The notes: generated by a model not told the origin, from the letters alone. Shown: positions 8,519 to 17,828, counted from the stretch's first letter. The stretch: 64,000 nucleotides of DNA from Arthrospira sp. PCC 9108 (GCA_016745315.1 CP066886.1:4402501-4466500); one strand, 5' to 3'. Translations and numbers: made by a program.

Positions 8519-10330
8519 TTAAGAGTACAGCATCATCTCTTCATCAAGAGCTGTTTTATCGTCGTGACAATGGCGATGTAATAATTGAAGATTCTTGTAG
8601 TCATCCTTTCCGCCTTGGCTTCTAGGTACAATGTGGTCTATTTCAATTAAATCTGATGGGGTAAAGAATTGCCCACACCAGGTACATCTACCTTTTTGCT
8701 TTTTGAGTAGTTTTGCTACCCTATTTGGCGTATCGATTGCTCGTCCTTTCCTGCTTGCCCAGTAGGTCCAATTTCCGTCATAAAGTGTTGCGTCAGGGCG
8801 TATTAAGGTATGTCTGACAATTGGAGTCCAGTTGTGTTTGAATAGATGTAACCCATCTTTGGTTTGGAACATCCAATTTTCGTGTCTTTCTTTCCCATTG
8901 CTAAGTTTAATTGTTCCATGTCTGAAATAATTTCTTAGCTTTTCGTGACTTCCCTTTCCGCATCTTGATACTGTCCATGCCCGTAACATTTGCCAGATTG
9001 TCTTATCTAGTTTGGTGAATGTCTCTGTTGAGACTACCGCTGAGTAATAGTTTGACCATCCCCTAATAATTGGGTTTAGTTTGTTAATCAGGGCTGATTG
9101 AGGTGCTGTTTTAAATTGTTTAATTACACCTTTTATCACTTCTGTGTGGGCAACTGCTTTTTGGCTGGGTTTTATATGTGTTTTGTGTCCTAATGGTTTC
9201 CCATGTTGGATTTTCCCAGTTCTATATTTTCCTACAGGATATTGCCTAATATTGAAACCTAAGAAATCAAATCCGGGTTTCTCTGCTTTGCCATTATACT
9301 CAATAGATTTGAGTGTATGGCAGATTCGAGTTTTTTCAGGTTTAATCTCTAATCCAACAGGCTTTAGCCATTCAGAAATAGCAGTTTTGCACTGTTCAAT
9401 GATTCCTAGGTCTTTTGAGATAACCACGAAATCATCGGCGTATCGTATTAGGTTGGCTTGTGTGGCTGTTCCTTTATTAGGATACATTTCTTTAACTAGC
9501 CTTTCCATACCCAACAGTGCGATGTTGGCGAGTATTGGACTTATTACCCCTCCCTGGGGTGTCCCTGTTTCTGTATCCTCAAATACACCTTTATCTAGCA
9601 CTCCCGCTTTGAGCCATTGTTTCAGGTCTCTTTTTAGGCGGCTTGGACAATGAATTTTGGACAGTAGGTAATCATGGTTCACGGTAAGAGCATTTTGCTA
9701 TATCGGCATCGAGAACATAATATTGTCCTTGATTTATGGCAGTATAAATTCTGCCAATTGCGTCATGGGCGGACCGTCCGGGACGGAACCCGTAGCTTGT
9801 ACCTTCAAATCTCGATTCCCATTCAGGTTCGAGAGCCGACTTGACCAAGGCTTGCCTTGCTCTATCTTGGATTGTGGGTATTCCTATTCCAGCTTTTATC
9901 ATCCCTGCCAGGTTTTGGTATCCACACCCGTCGCAGTGGTTTTGATTTGAGATTTCCCTTAATGTTCTTAACAAGCTCGAACCTTTGTCTTGAAGAGATT
10001 GCTCTTACTCCATCAACTCCGGCTGTTTTCTTGCCTTGACCCGCTTGGGGGGGCGGGTTTATTAAGCTGACTGTTGGGAAGCATGGCTGACCGTGGAACC
10101 CGCCCCTACAGCCGCACTGCTAAGAGCCGGGCATAGTATGATTTCACCAATAGACGTTGCCACCTTCTGGCTTTTGCATCTTGTCCCGATTTAGCTGCTT
10201 GAAATATACTCTTTTGGAGCTTGAATACTTTCCGTTGAACCTTAGTCCACGGGATTGTCTTCCATGCGTTGTTCGTAGTCTTGATTGGTTTTGATTTCTC
10301 AAATCCTTTCTTTGAACTCGCTATCGCCAT
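8519..10330 (-). pseudogene. Group II intron reverse transcriptase-maturase, broken
   Basis: Three reverse-strand pieces line up with the intact RTs of introns 2 and 3. The N-terminal part (10106-10330) runs from MAIASSKKGF to the YYARLLAV region and is ended by a REP insertion. A middle part (9672-9974) covers GIPTIQDRARQALVKSALEPEWESRF and YGFRPGRSA, but is frameshifted upstream, where the DEKRPLGIP equivalent is garbled, and downstream, where CFDRINHDYLL becomes CSYREP. The C-terminal part (8519-9682) still holds LIRYADDFVVIS, the maturase X domain and an HNH motif (CTWCGQFF, DHIVPRSQGG, HRHCHDD). At least three lesions make a functional product very unlikely. Confidence 0.9.
10050..10110. 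repeat. REP/MITE-like element inserted in the RT gene of intron 1
   Basis: 61 bp beginning GGGGCGGGTTTATTAA and ending GAACCCGCCCCTACA, so the ends are inverted repeats (GGGGCGGGTT and AACCCGCCCC). Compared with the same place in introns 2 and 3 it replaces six bases (TCACTC) and shifts the frame by a net 55 bp. Its ends match the REP copies at 11262-11755, 35276-35345 and 60466-60920. Confidence 0.8.
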
Positions 10331-11107
10331 TTGTACACCTACTAGACTCTATTCTTACAATCAAACCGTGACCTGTTAGCATATCCCTGCCATTACGGCA
10401 GGACGTTGGCTTTTGGTCACATCTCACATCCTCTAGGACTTGCGGTTACACTTATCCCTACTAACTACCTCGACCAGATAGTTAGAGTCCAGGAGGACTT
10501 AAAACGTTCCGTTTATATGGGCATTCCATCTTTAGATTTGTCCTCTCCACCGGGGTACTTTTAAAGGTCTGTGTAGGTAAATGAAAGAATCCTCCTACTC
10601 TTCCCCTTGCTCTTTTGAGCGCAGCGTGTCAACCTATTTCGCTACTTAACAGTGACGATGGTTCAAGCCGGACATTCGGTTTCCCTAATCATGGATGGTT
10701 GGCAGTGGTCTCGGTTCTGGTGTTGGGTTACACCTCGGAGCCTTCCGTTCCCCGCTTCAATCCTGAGGTTGTGATTCCCAAAACTGGGGGTGGCTATCGC
10801 CGTTACCCTAATTTCCTAACTTTACTTATCCATTTATGGGCTTCCTATAAGGAATTTGTATGAGTTAGTTCGTTTTGACCTTGGGTTCCCTGCCTTGTTT
10901 TGTATATTTCTATACCAAACGTTGGGACATATAAACAGTTATGGAGATGGTCAGAGGCAAGCCTCTTGTATTCAACCAAGGGGCTGAAATCTCCACCAGG
11001 CAGCTATTTCGGGTATCTCATCCCTATTTCATGCCTGAACGTCTCGCACCTTTCTCTCTGTTATACTATCACCTGCACAGTTTTTCCAGGTCTGACCACT
11101 ATCATAG

Positions 11108-11190
11108 GTTGATTTTTTAATCAATTTTCAAAAATTGGCTCACCAGAATCCGCCTCAATCCTTCACAGCCACCGGAACTAATGATATAAT
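11108..11190. repeat. Intron-flanking repeat, copy A
   Basis: About 80 bp running from TTGATTTTTTAATCAA to CACAGCCACCGGAACTAATG, closely matching 15603-15684. It lies on the 5'-exon side of intron 1, 58 bp from its end. Read on the reverse strand it holds a small hairpin (CCAATTTTTGAAAATTG) followed by A-rich sequence. Possibly the remains of an insertion-sequence end or a preferred intron target; I cannot say which. Confidence 0.55.
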
Positions 11191-11261
11191 CTTGACACCA
11201 TCCTAGATAATGGTTACTCTTGTAACTTTTTGGTTTTTCGTATAATTACCATTATATAGAA

Positions 11262-11755
11262 TTGTAGGGGCGGGTTCTGCTGTCAATTTTCCATCCCTAC
11301 GACTATGTTAATAAACCCCCCCACCCCCGATAATTAATAATTGTAGGGGCGGGTTCTGCTGTCAATTTTCCATCCCTACGACTATGTTAATAAACCCGCC
11401 CCACCCCCGATAATTAATAATTCAGAAACCCGGTTTCTTGACCTGTGCGAAAAAACCGGGTTTCTTGACCACGATATCCCTGGTGCGTCAGATGAATAAA
11501 ATTTGCCGTTTACCCGATAGGTTATCCCTCTGACGCACCCTACGAGGGTGATGATTAATAATTGTAGGGGCGGGTTCTGCTGTCAATTTTCCATCCCTAC
11601 GACTATGTTAATAAACCCGCCCCACCCCCGATAATTGTAGGGGCGGGTTCTGCTGTCAATTTTCCATCCCTACGACTATGTTAATAAACCCGCCCTCTCT
11701 CCGGCTGTCAATTTTCCGTCCCCACCCGGATATTAATAAACCCGCCCCACCCTTT
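11262..11755. repeat. Cluster of REP/MITE-like elements
   Basis: Four nearly identical units of about 68 bp start at 11262, 11341, 11561 and 11634, each running from TTGTAGGGGCGGGTTCTGC to TTAATAAACCCGCCC, plus a degenerate fifth at 11701-11753. The ends are inverted repeats. Between copies 2 and 3 lie two adjacent copies of the palindromic AACCCGGTTTCTTGA motif (about 11428-11470) and a second inverted-repeat family (11482-11539). No gene is visible from 11191 to 11815; the whole gap is repeat-derived. Confidence 0.85.
11482..11539. repeat. Second inverted-repeat family, GGTGCGTCAGA type, copy 1
   Basis: GGTGCGTCAGA at 11482-11492 and its exact reverse complement TCTGACGCACC at 11529-11539 enclose 36 bp. 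The same termini recur at 35371-35428, with different interior sequence, next to another REP. Conserved ends with a variable core suggest a non-autonomous element or a structured RNA. Confidence 0.6.
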
Positions 11756-11815
11756 CCGGGGTAGCACAGGTAAAACCAAAAAGCAACCCCCCCCTGGGAG
11801 AGGGGGGGAGTCCGA

Positions 11816-12817
11816 TTATCTAATGCGACCATCTGGCATAATTGCACCAGTGAGGATAGCATCTTGTAGCATAGCGCCATTGAGAGTAGCATGGCGGAAA
11901 CTAGCATCGCGCAGGTCAGCATTTTCAAGGTTAGCACCATCCAAATTAGCACCCCAAAGGTAAGCACCCCGAAGGTTAGCCCCCGTGAGGTCAGCACCTC
12001 GCAAGTTAGCCAAATTAAGGTTAGTATTGCTCAAATCCGCATTTCTCAAGTCGCACTCTTCCAGGTCAGCCTTCATCAAATTAGCCTTAATAAACTGACC
12101 CCCGCGAATATTACTACCTTGTAGGTTAGCCTGTTGTAGGTTGGCTTCATCCAAGCGAATAAACCGCATTTGCGAATCTTTGAGATTAGTCCCCTGTAGG
12201 TTAGCACCTGCCATTTTAGCGCCACTGAGTTTAATTTCACTCAGTTCTAAACTACTAAAGTCGATCGCTTCCAAAGTTAAGCCATTCAGAAAGGCTTTTT
12301 CCAGTTTAACCCCGTTTAATTGCGCTCCTCGCAAGTTAGCCCCACTCAGTCGCGCTCCCGTCAAATTAGCCCAATTTAGGTTAGCTTTTTCTAAGTTAGC
12401 CGATCGCAAATTAATCCCATTAAGATTAGCGCCACAGAGATTCACACCAGGGAAATTAGCGCGATAAAGTGTCACCCAAGACATCACCGCGCCGCTGAGT
12501 TTTGCTCCCATTAAGTTAGCTTTATGAAGTTGCGCGCCGCTCAAGTCTGCTTTAGTTAAATCAGCTTCAATTAAGCAGCTATCTCGCAGTTTCGCATAAT
12601 TAAGGTTAGTACCATACAAAAAAGCCCCATTCAGGTTGGCTTCTAACATAAAGCATCGTTCTAGGTAAGCGCGAGCTAAGGATGCTTCTTTTAAATTAGA
12701 ACCCGACAGGTTAGCCGCGATTAATTTAGCACCAATCAAGTTGGCTGCGGTTAAATCGAGTCCACGAAAATCTCTTTCTCCCCTAAGATATCGCTCTAGG
12801 ATTTCTGTTTCTTTCAT
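11816..12817 (-). CDS. Pentapeptide-repeat protein
   Basis: About 333 residues, almost entirely A(N/D)LxX pentapeptide repeats: LTAANLIGAKLIAANLSGSN near the N-terminus through LRGADLTGANLRGAYLWGAN at the C-terminus, predicting a right-handed quadrilateral beta helix. No signal peptide or membrane segment is seen, so it is probably cytosolic. A 40-residue N-terminal lead (MKETEILERYLRGERDFRG) precedes the repeats. The frame opens at 12841, but the ATG at 12817 has AAGGAGAT at the right distance and is preferred. Function unknown; pentapeptide proteins are numerous in cyanobacteria. The neighbours are REP elements and intron 2, so it looks like a single-gene unit. Confidence 0.88.
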   Translation of the reverse strand: MKETEILERYLRGERDFRGLDLTAANLIGAKLIAANLSGSNLKEASLARAYLERCFMLEANLNGAFLYGTNLNYAKLRDSCLIEADLTKADLSGAQLHKANLMGAKLSGAVMSWVTLYRANFPGVNLCGANLNGINLRSANLEKANLNWANLTGARLSGANLRGAQLNGVKLEKAFLNGLTLEAIDFSSLELSEIKLSGAKMAGANLQGTNLKDSQMRFIRLDEANLQQANLQGSNIRGGQFIKANLMKADLEECDLRNADLSNTNLNLANLRGADLTGANLRGAYLWGANLDGANLENADLRDASFRHATLNGAMLQDAILTGAIMPDGRIR

Positions 12818-12824
12818 GTTGAGG

Positions 12825-12832
12825 ATCTCCTT
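12825..12832 (-). promoter_or_regulatory. Ribosome binding site of the pentapeptide-repeat gene
   Basis: AAGGAGAT on the reverse strand, 7 bases before ATG 12817. It lies inside the longer open frame and is the reason for choosing 12817 over 12841. Confidence 0.6.
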
Positions 12833-13015
12833 TTTCATCACACAAGTTCTGAAACAGCCTCCGGCGAGCGCTTAGTTGAGTTTCGACTGATTCAGATGTC
12901 TTAATTTGCTGCACCTCTGACGATAAAAGCTACTGCTAATAATCTCTTAATATTTATTTTATCTGTACCAGACAAAATTTGTGTATTTTGTTTACAAATG
13001 TTGATTTATCCTCTG

Positions 13016-15594
13016 ATTAGGGGTCGAGATAGACCTCACGGTCTACCCCTCCCATTCAAAACCGTACATGAGATTTTCACCTCATACGGCTCCTAATTTG
13101 ACCGTCTCCTTGTTAAGAGTACAGCGACCTTTCTTTATCAAGAGCTGTCTTATCATCGTGACAATGGCGATGTAATAATTGAAGATTCTTGTATTCATCC
13201 TTTCCGCCTTGGCTTCTAGGTACAATGTGGTCTACCTCAACTAGGTCGGTGGGGGTAAAGAATTGCCCGCACCAACTACACTTTCCTTTCTGCTTTTTGA
13301 GTAGTTTTGCTACCCTAGTTGGCGTGTCGATTGCTTGTCCTTTCCTGGTTGCCCAGTAAGTCCAATTTCCGTCGTATGGTGTTGCGTCAGGGCGTATTAG
13401 GGTATGTCTGACAATTGGAGTCCAGTTGTGTTTGAATAGATGTAACCCATCTTTGGTTTGGAACAACCAATCTTCGTGTCTTTCTTTCCCATTGCTAAGT
13501 TTAATCGTTCCATGTCTGAAATAATTTTTTAGCTTTTCGTGACTTGCCTTTCCGCATCTTGATACTGTCCATGCCCGTAACATTTGCCAGATTATGTGGT
13601 CTAGTTTGTTAAAGGTCTCACTTGAGACTACCGCTGAGTAATAATTAGACCATCCCCGAATAATCGGGTTTAGTTTACTAATCAGGGCTGATTGAGGTGT
13701 TGTTTTATGTTGTTTAATTACACCTTTAATCACTTCTGTGTGGGCTTTAACTGCTTTGTTGCTGGGCTTTATGTGGGTTTTATGTTCGATTAATCGGCTT
13801 GCTGTCCCACCTGTTTTCCCAGATTTGTATTTTCCTACGGGATATTGCCTGATGTTGAATCCTAGAAAATCGAACCCGGGTTCCTCAAACTTGCCATTAT
13901 ACTCGATAGGTTTGAGTGTGTGACATATTCGGGTCTTTTCAGGTTTAATCTCTAGTCCTACAGGTTTTAGCCACTTAGAAATAGCAGTTTTGCACTGTTC
14001 AATGATTCCTAGGTCTTTAGAGATGACCACAAAATCATCGGCATATCTTATAAGGTTCGCCTGAGTGGCTGTGTCTTGATTTGGATACATTTCTTTAACT
14101 AGCCTTTCTATTCCCAACAGTGCGATGTTGGCGAGTATTGGACTTATTACCCCTCCTTGAGGTGTCCCTGTTTCTGTATCCTCGAATACACCGTTATCTA
14201 GCACACCAGCTTTTATCCATTGTTTCAGGTCTCTTTTTAGGCTGCTTGGACAATGAATTTTGGACAGTAGATAATCATGGTTTATTCGGTCAAAGCATTT
14301 TGCTATGTCAGCATCCAGCACGTAATATTCACCTTTGTTAATACTCAGGTAAATCCTACTTATTGCATCTTGTGCTGACCGTCCGGGTCGGAACCCGTAG
14401 CTAGTGCCCTCAAATCTCGATTCCCATTCAGGTTCGAGAGCCGACTTAACCAAGGCTTGCCTTGCTCTATCTTGGATTGTGGGAATTCCTAGTGGGCGTT
14501 TTTCATCCCTGCCAGGTTTTGGAATCCACACCCGTCGCAGTGGTTTTGCTTTGTTGTTTCCCTTTATGTTCTCCACAAGCTCCAACCTTTGTCTTGGAGA
14601 GATTGCTCTTACTCCATCAACGCCGGCTGTTTTCTTGCCTTGACCCGCTTGGGTCACTCGTCGCGCTGCTAGGAGCCTGGTATAATATGATTTCACCAAT
14701 AGACGTTGCAACCTTCTTACTTTTGCATCTTGTCCCGATTTAGCTGCTTGAAATATCCTCTTTTGGAGCTTAAAGACGTATCTCTGAACCTTAGCCCAGT
14801 TAATACTTCTCCATACAAACGCACGTCTTTGTAAGTTCTGGTTTCCCAAATCCCTTACTTTCTCTCGATTTCGTCATATTGACTCCTACTAGACTCTATT
14901 CTTACAATCAAACCGTGACCTGTCAGCATATCCCTACCATTACGGTCGGGCGTTGGCTTCTGGTCACATCTCACATCCTCTAGGACTTGCGGTTACACTT
15001 ATCCCTACTAACTACCTCGACCAGATAGTTAGAGTCCAGGAGGACTTAAAACGTTCCGTTTATATGGGCATTCCATCTTTAGATTTGTCCTCTCCACCGG
15101 GGTACTTTTAAAGGTCTGTGCAGGTGTTTAACATAAAACCCTACTTTTCCCCTTACTCCTTTTGAGCGCAGCGTATCAACCTGTTTCGCTGCTTAATCAT
15201 GACGGTGGTTCAAGCCGGACATTCGGTTTCCCTAATCATGGATGGTTGGCAGTGGTCGTATATGGTAGTAGGTTCTACTTCACGCCTTCCGTTCCCCGCT
15301 TCAATCCTGGGGTTGTGATTCCCAAAACTGGGGGTGGCTATCGCCGTTACCCTGATTTCCTAACTTTTACTTATCCATTTCTGGGCTTCCTATAAGGAAT
15401 TTGTATGAGTTAGTTCGTTTTGACCTTGGGTTCCCTGCCTTATTTGGTATATTTCTATACCGAATGTTGGGACATATAAACAGTTATAGGGATGGTCAGG
15501 AGTGCGCTCCTTATATTCAACCAAGGGGTTGAAGTCCCCGCCAGGCGGTTATTTCAGGTATTTCAACCTTATTTAATGCCTGAACGTATCGCAC
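13016..15594 (-). mobile_element. Group II intron 2 (complete, RT intact)
   Basis: 2579 bp on the reverse strand. The 5' end GTGCGATACGTTCAGGC is at 15594. Domain V (GAGCCGTATGAGGTGAAAAT and ACGGTTTTG) is at about 13058-13094, and domain VI ends in CGACCCCTAAT at 13016. It encodes an uninterrupted RT-maturase-HNH protein. Both exons are intergenic: the pentapeptide gene lies downstream and the DDE insertion sequence upstream. Its closest relatives in the window are introns 1 and 3. Confidence 0.9.
13113..14849 (-). CDS. ltrA: Group II intron reverse transcriptase / maturase / HNH endonuclease
   Basis: A 578-residue protein encoded in domain IV of intron 2. Order: RT0 and finger region (WAKVQRYVFKLQKRIFQAAK), RT motifs GVDGVRAISPRQR, GIPTIQDRARQALVKSALEP and YGFRPGRSAQDAI, then DADIAKCFDRINH, GTPQGGVISPILANI and the catalytic LIRYADDFVVIS. 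Then come the maturase X domain and a C-terminal HNH nuclease (CSWCGQFFTP, VEVDHIVPRSQGG, LLHRHCHDD) with paired cysteines. It promotes splicing and target-primed reverse transcription of its intron. No stop or frameshift is seen, so it is a plausible helper for the ORF-less and decayed copies. The gene symbol is used generically. Confidence 0.92.
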   Translation of the reverse strand: MGNQNLQRRAFVWRSINWAKVQRYVFKLQKRIFQAAKSGQDAKVRRLQRLLVKSYYTRLLAARRVTQAGQGKKTAGVDGVRAISPRQRLELVENIKGNNKAKPLRRVWIPKPGRDEKRPLGIPTIQDRARQALVKSALEPEWESRFEGTSYGFRPGRSAQDAISRIYLSINKGEYYVLDADIAKCFDRINHDYLLSKIHCPSSLKRDLKQWIKAGVLDNGVFEDTETGTPQGGVISPILANIALLGIERLVKEMYPNQDTATQANLIRYADDFVVISKDLGIIEQCKTAISKWLKPVGLEIKPEKTRICHTLKPIEYNGKFEEPGFDFLGFNIRQYPVGKYKSGKTGGTASRLIEHKTHIKPSNKAVKAHTEVIKGVIKQHKTTPQSALISKLNPIIRGWSNYYSAVVSSETFNKLDHIIWQMLRAWTVSRCGKASHEKLKNYFRHGTIKLSNGKERHEDWLFQTKDGLHLFKHNWTPIVRHTLIRPDATPYDGNWTYWATRKGQAIDTPTRVAKLLKKQKGKCSWCGQFFTPTDLVEVDHIVPRSQGGKDEYKNLQLLHRHCHDDKTALDKERSLYS

Positions 15595-15602
15595 ATGTCT
15601 TT

Positions 15603-15684
15603 GTTGATTTTTTAAGCAATTTTTAAAAATTGTTCACGCCAAGCCGCCCCAAGGATTGACAGCCACCGGAACTAATGATATCAT
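15603..15684. repeat. Intron-flanking repeat, copy B
   Basis: From TTGATTTTTTAAGCAATTTT to CACCGGAACTAATGATATCA, matching copy A at 11108-11190 with a few changes. It starts 9 bp from the 5' end of intron 2, so two separate introns sit beside the same repeat in the same orientation. Confidence 0.55.
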
Positions 15685-15782
15685 ACTTTTATATAATTGA
15701 AATTTTTTTATTTTTAACTTGTTTACAAATGTATCAATCATTTAATATAATAGCAAAGCCAGGGGCAAAAGTCAACCCCCTC

Positions 15783-17200
15783 CAGCAATTCTCATTTTGG
15801 CGAAAACCTGTTCAAGTCCCCAGCATCCCTGTATCGTAATGACATCTAAGAAACCCAGGAGCGCCAGAGCCGTTGAAAAAGCCAGGTGGCTTTGAGACTC
15901 TAGTCGGTTCTTTCCGCCAGTGCTTGTCATCGCTACCGGACAAGCGCCGGGGTAAAAATCGCCGCTATGGAATGGAGGATGCCGCTTTAAGTGCGTTTAG
16001 TGTGTTTTTTACTCAAACTCCGTCGTTTCTGGCTTATCAACGTCTGATGGAGGGGAGTAAAGGCAAGAGCAATGCCCAAAGTCTGTTTGGAGTTCATCGA
16101 ATTCCCTGTGATAACCAGATTCGGGACTTATTAGATGCCGTGTCCCCAGAGCACCTGTTTCCAGTGTTTGAGGATATCCTACAAGTCTTGGAAGCCCAGG
16201 GGCAGTTAGAAGACTTCCGTTGCCCAGGGGACAGTCTATTAGTCGCGTTGGATGGCACCGAATACTTCAGTTCCGACCAAATTCACTGTCCCCACTGTTC
16301 AACGCGCACCCAGAAGTCAGGAAAAACCCATTACTTCCATAGTGTTGTCACTCCAGTCATCGTCTGTCCGGGACAGAATCATGTGATTCCCTTAGTCCCC
16401 GAATTTATCGTGCCCCAAGATGGTCATGATAAGCAAGACTGTGAGAATGCCGCCGCCAAACGCTGGCTATCGAGGCAAGAACAATGCTTGAGGGCTTTGA
16501 ATGTCACGGTTTGAGGGGATGACCTCTATTGCCACCAACCGTTGTGTCAGCAGTTTTTAGAGCAGCAACTTAACTTCATCGTCGTCTGTCGCCCCGAGTC
16601 TCATACTACCCTCTATGAACACCTAGAGGGCATCGAACTCCCGACCCTCACGACCAAGAAGTGGACTGGTAAAGTCGAGAAAACCTATACCTACCGCTAT
16701 CTCAACGGAGTCCCCCTCAAAGATAGCGATGAGGCGCTGTTGGTTAACTGGTGCGAACTTACTGTCACTACCGCTGATGGCCAGGTAACCTATCACAACT
16801 CCTTGGCCACGAATTATCCTCTCAGCGATGAGAATGTAGCCGAGGTGGTTCGGGCCGGGCGGACTCGTTGGAAAGTTGAGAATGAGAACAACAACACTCT
16901 CAAGACCAAGGGCTACCATCTCGAACACAATTTTGGCCATAGCAAGCAGCATCTTTCTTCCTTGCTCCGGACCATCAACATCCTCTCGCTGCTCTTCCAC
17001 ACCCTGCAGGAGTTGCTCGATAACAAGTACCAGTTGCTACGAGCGCACTTACCTAAGCGCCAAACCTTCTTTAATGATTTGCGCGCGCTTACCCAGACTG
17101 TACTTCGACAGTTGGGACCACCTTCTGACCTTTATGCTTGAGGGTCTCGAGTTAGACATCCCACCCGATAGCAGTTGAATTTCCAAAATGAGAATTGCTG
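15783..17200 (+). mobile_element. DDE insertion sequence, 1418 bp, with 9-bp target duplication
   Basis: Perfect 18-bp terminal inverted repeats CAGCAATTCTCATTTTGG at 15783-15800 and, inverted, at 17183-17200. The 9-bp sequence AACCCCCTC lies directly outside both ends (15774-15782 and 17201-17209), so this is an exact target-site duplication and the insertion is recent or well preserved. The transposase inside has one in-frame stop. Length, TIR style and 9-bp duplication fit the IS4 superfamily, but I cannot name the group. Confidence 0.92.
15873..17141 (+). pseudogene. DDE transposase interrupted by one in-frame TGA
   Basis: Two halves in one frame: 15873-16514 (213 aa) and the continuation to 17141. 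The only lesion is a TGA at 16512-16514, between CLRALNVTV and GDDLYCHQP. Catalytic candidates are Asp in LLVALDGTEYF, Asp in GDDLYC directly after the stop, and Glu in RTRWKVENENN, followed by TKGYHLEHNFGH. There is also a CPHCSTRTQ cysteine pair. With a sense codon at the stop (for example TTA, one base away) the protein would be about 422 residues. No recoding signal is obvious, so I call it a nonsense-mutated copy; readthrough is possible but unsupported. The N-terminal start is not sharply defined. Confidence 0.85.
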
Positions 17201-17326
17201 AACCCCCTCTCTATCTCCCTTCTAGCGCCCCATCCCAGATCGCGAGTTGCTGGCCTGGGGGCGAGCAGATTGACGGGCCAGCCCTCTGGGGAGAGAGAGG
17301 GATTTGCATGATCCATTGTTAACCCC

Positions 17327-17354
17327 TAGACAATTTTTGAGAAAGCGCTATAAT
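17327..17354 (+). promoter_or_regulatory. Sigma70-type promoter of the structured RNA
   Basis: TAGACA at 17327-17332, a 16-bp spacer, and a perfect TATAAT at 17349-17354. Transcription would start at about 17361, exactly where the folded RNA described next begins. Confidence 0.7.
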
Positions 17355-17360
17355 GGCAAC

Positions 17361-17550
17361 AAGGTCCTGCTGTGACGTTGGTGACTGCCAAAATGTTTTT
17401 TTGATCTATAACTCTAAAAACAAGGGAACCCCTTAGAATCGAGTGGCAGTATACCGGGCATTGTACCCGGAAACTTGAAGCTCGGCAGTGGTGCCCACCT
17501 GGCTCGTCCAGGTCAAAAACTGAGGTAAGACGGCGTTGCGGTTGGGCTGT
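17361..17550 (+). ncRNA. ssaA: Structured RNA, probable 6S RNA
   Basis: About 190 nt with a consensus promoter, no open reading frame, and a rod-like fold. The 5' segment around 17365-17379 (TCCTGCTGTGACGTT) pairs with 17533-17548 (GGCGTTGCGGTTGGG) over about 14 of 15 positions, many as G-U, giving a closing stem. The interior holds hairpins CCGGG/CCCGG (loop CATTGTA) inside TCGAGT/ACTTGA, and CCTGG/CCAGG (loop CTCGT). Length, closing stem and unpaired central part fit cyanobacterial 6S RNA, which binds RNA polymerase holoenzyme by mimicking an open promoter. The identification rests on architecture read by eye, not on an alignment. Confidence 0.6.
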
Positions 17551-17565
17551 TCAATAATTAAAAAT

Positions 17566-17603
17566 GCCCGAATTCGAGAGTGGATAACTCTACGAGTTCG
17601 GGC
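17566..17603 (-). terminator. Strong hairpin terminator
   Basis: GCCCGAATTCG at 17566-17576 pairs with CGAGTTCGGGC at 17593-17603 with one G-U, extended inward by GAGAGT/ACTCT. On the reverse strand it is followed by ATTTTTAATT, which suits termination of the small reverse gene at 17634. On the forward strand it lies just after the 6S-like RNA and may stop that too. Confidence 0.7.
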
Positions 17604-17633
17604 TGCCTTTGTTTAAGTGTAAACTTTGTGCTG

Positions 17634-17828
17634 TTAACTAGCCTGACGAGAAGCTATCTTTTCAAAATAAGCCTGAGTTTGCTGAAGCATCTCCTCCCGA
17701 CTATCATTTTCCTTGGTCTTAGTTAAAGTTGGGATTAGGTTACGAGCCTGTAGTGTCATGTGTAGCTGGAGGTCAGCCACATACTCGCTAACATCTTGAC
17801 GAAGGGAACAAGTTGGGTATCTATCCAT
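17634..17828 (-). CDS. Small hypothetical protein
   Basis: 64 residues from the ATG at 17828; the frame opens at a TTG at 17840. Soluble, helical in character, with no membrane segment: DVSEYVADLQLHMTLQARN and EEMLQQTQAYFEKIASRQA. I do not recognise a family. The intrinsic terminator immediately downstream supports a real transcription unit. No clear Shine-Dalgarno sequence precedes either start. Confidence 0.6.
   Translation of the reverse strand: MDRYPTCSLRQDVSEYVADLQLHMTLQARNLIPTLTKTKENDSREEMLQQTQAYFEKIASRQAS

Larger units (their letters stand above)
8422..11049 (-). mobile_element. Group II intron 1 (RT decayed)
   Basis: About 2.63 kb on the reverse strand. The 5' end GTGCGAGACGTTCAGGC is at 11049; domain V (GAGCCGTATGAGGTGAAAG, then ACGGTTTTG) is at about 8464-8500, and domain VI ends in CGACCCCTAAT at 8422. 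The ribozyme parts match introns 2 and 3 closely, but the reading frame of the encoded RT is broken in several places. It is inserted in intergenic DNA, 125 bp from the ORF-less intron. It could still splice if maturase is supplied by introns 2 or 3; that is inference. Confidence 0.85.

Noticed and set aside
7223..8581. Forward-strand ORFs in the intron 0 / intron 1 region (for example 7223-7798, 7909-8112, 8327-8581)
   Set aside because: They run antisense to group II intron RNA domains or the Hpt gene; similar ORFs (such as 10615, 15162, 33723) recur only because the ribozyme sequence is conserved.
11656..11997. 113-codon reverse frame with repeated VLT/MLT motifs
   Set aside because: Out-of-frame shadow of the pentapeptide-repeat gene and the REP cluster.
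16512..16514. Programmed recoding (selenocysteine or readthrough) at the transposase TGA
   Set aside because: No SECIS-like hairpin directly downstream and no Cys expected at this position; a nonsense mutation is simpler.
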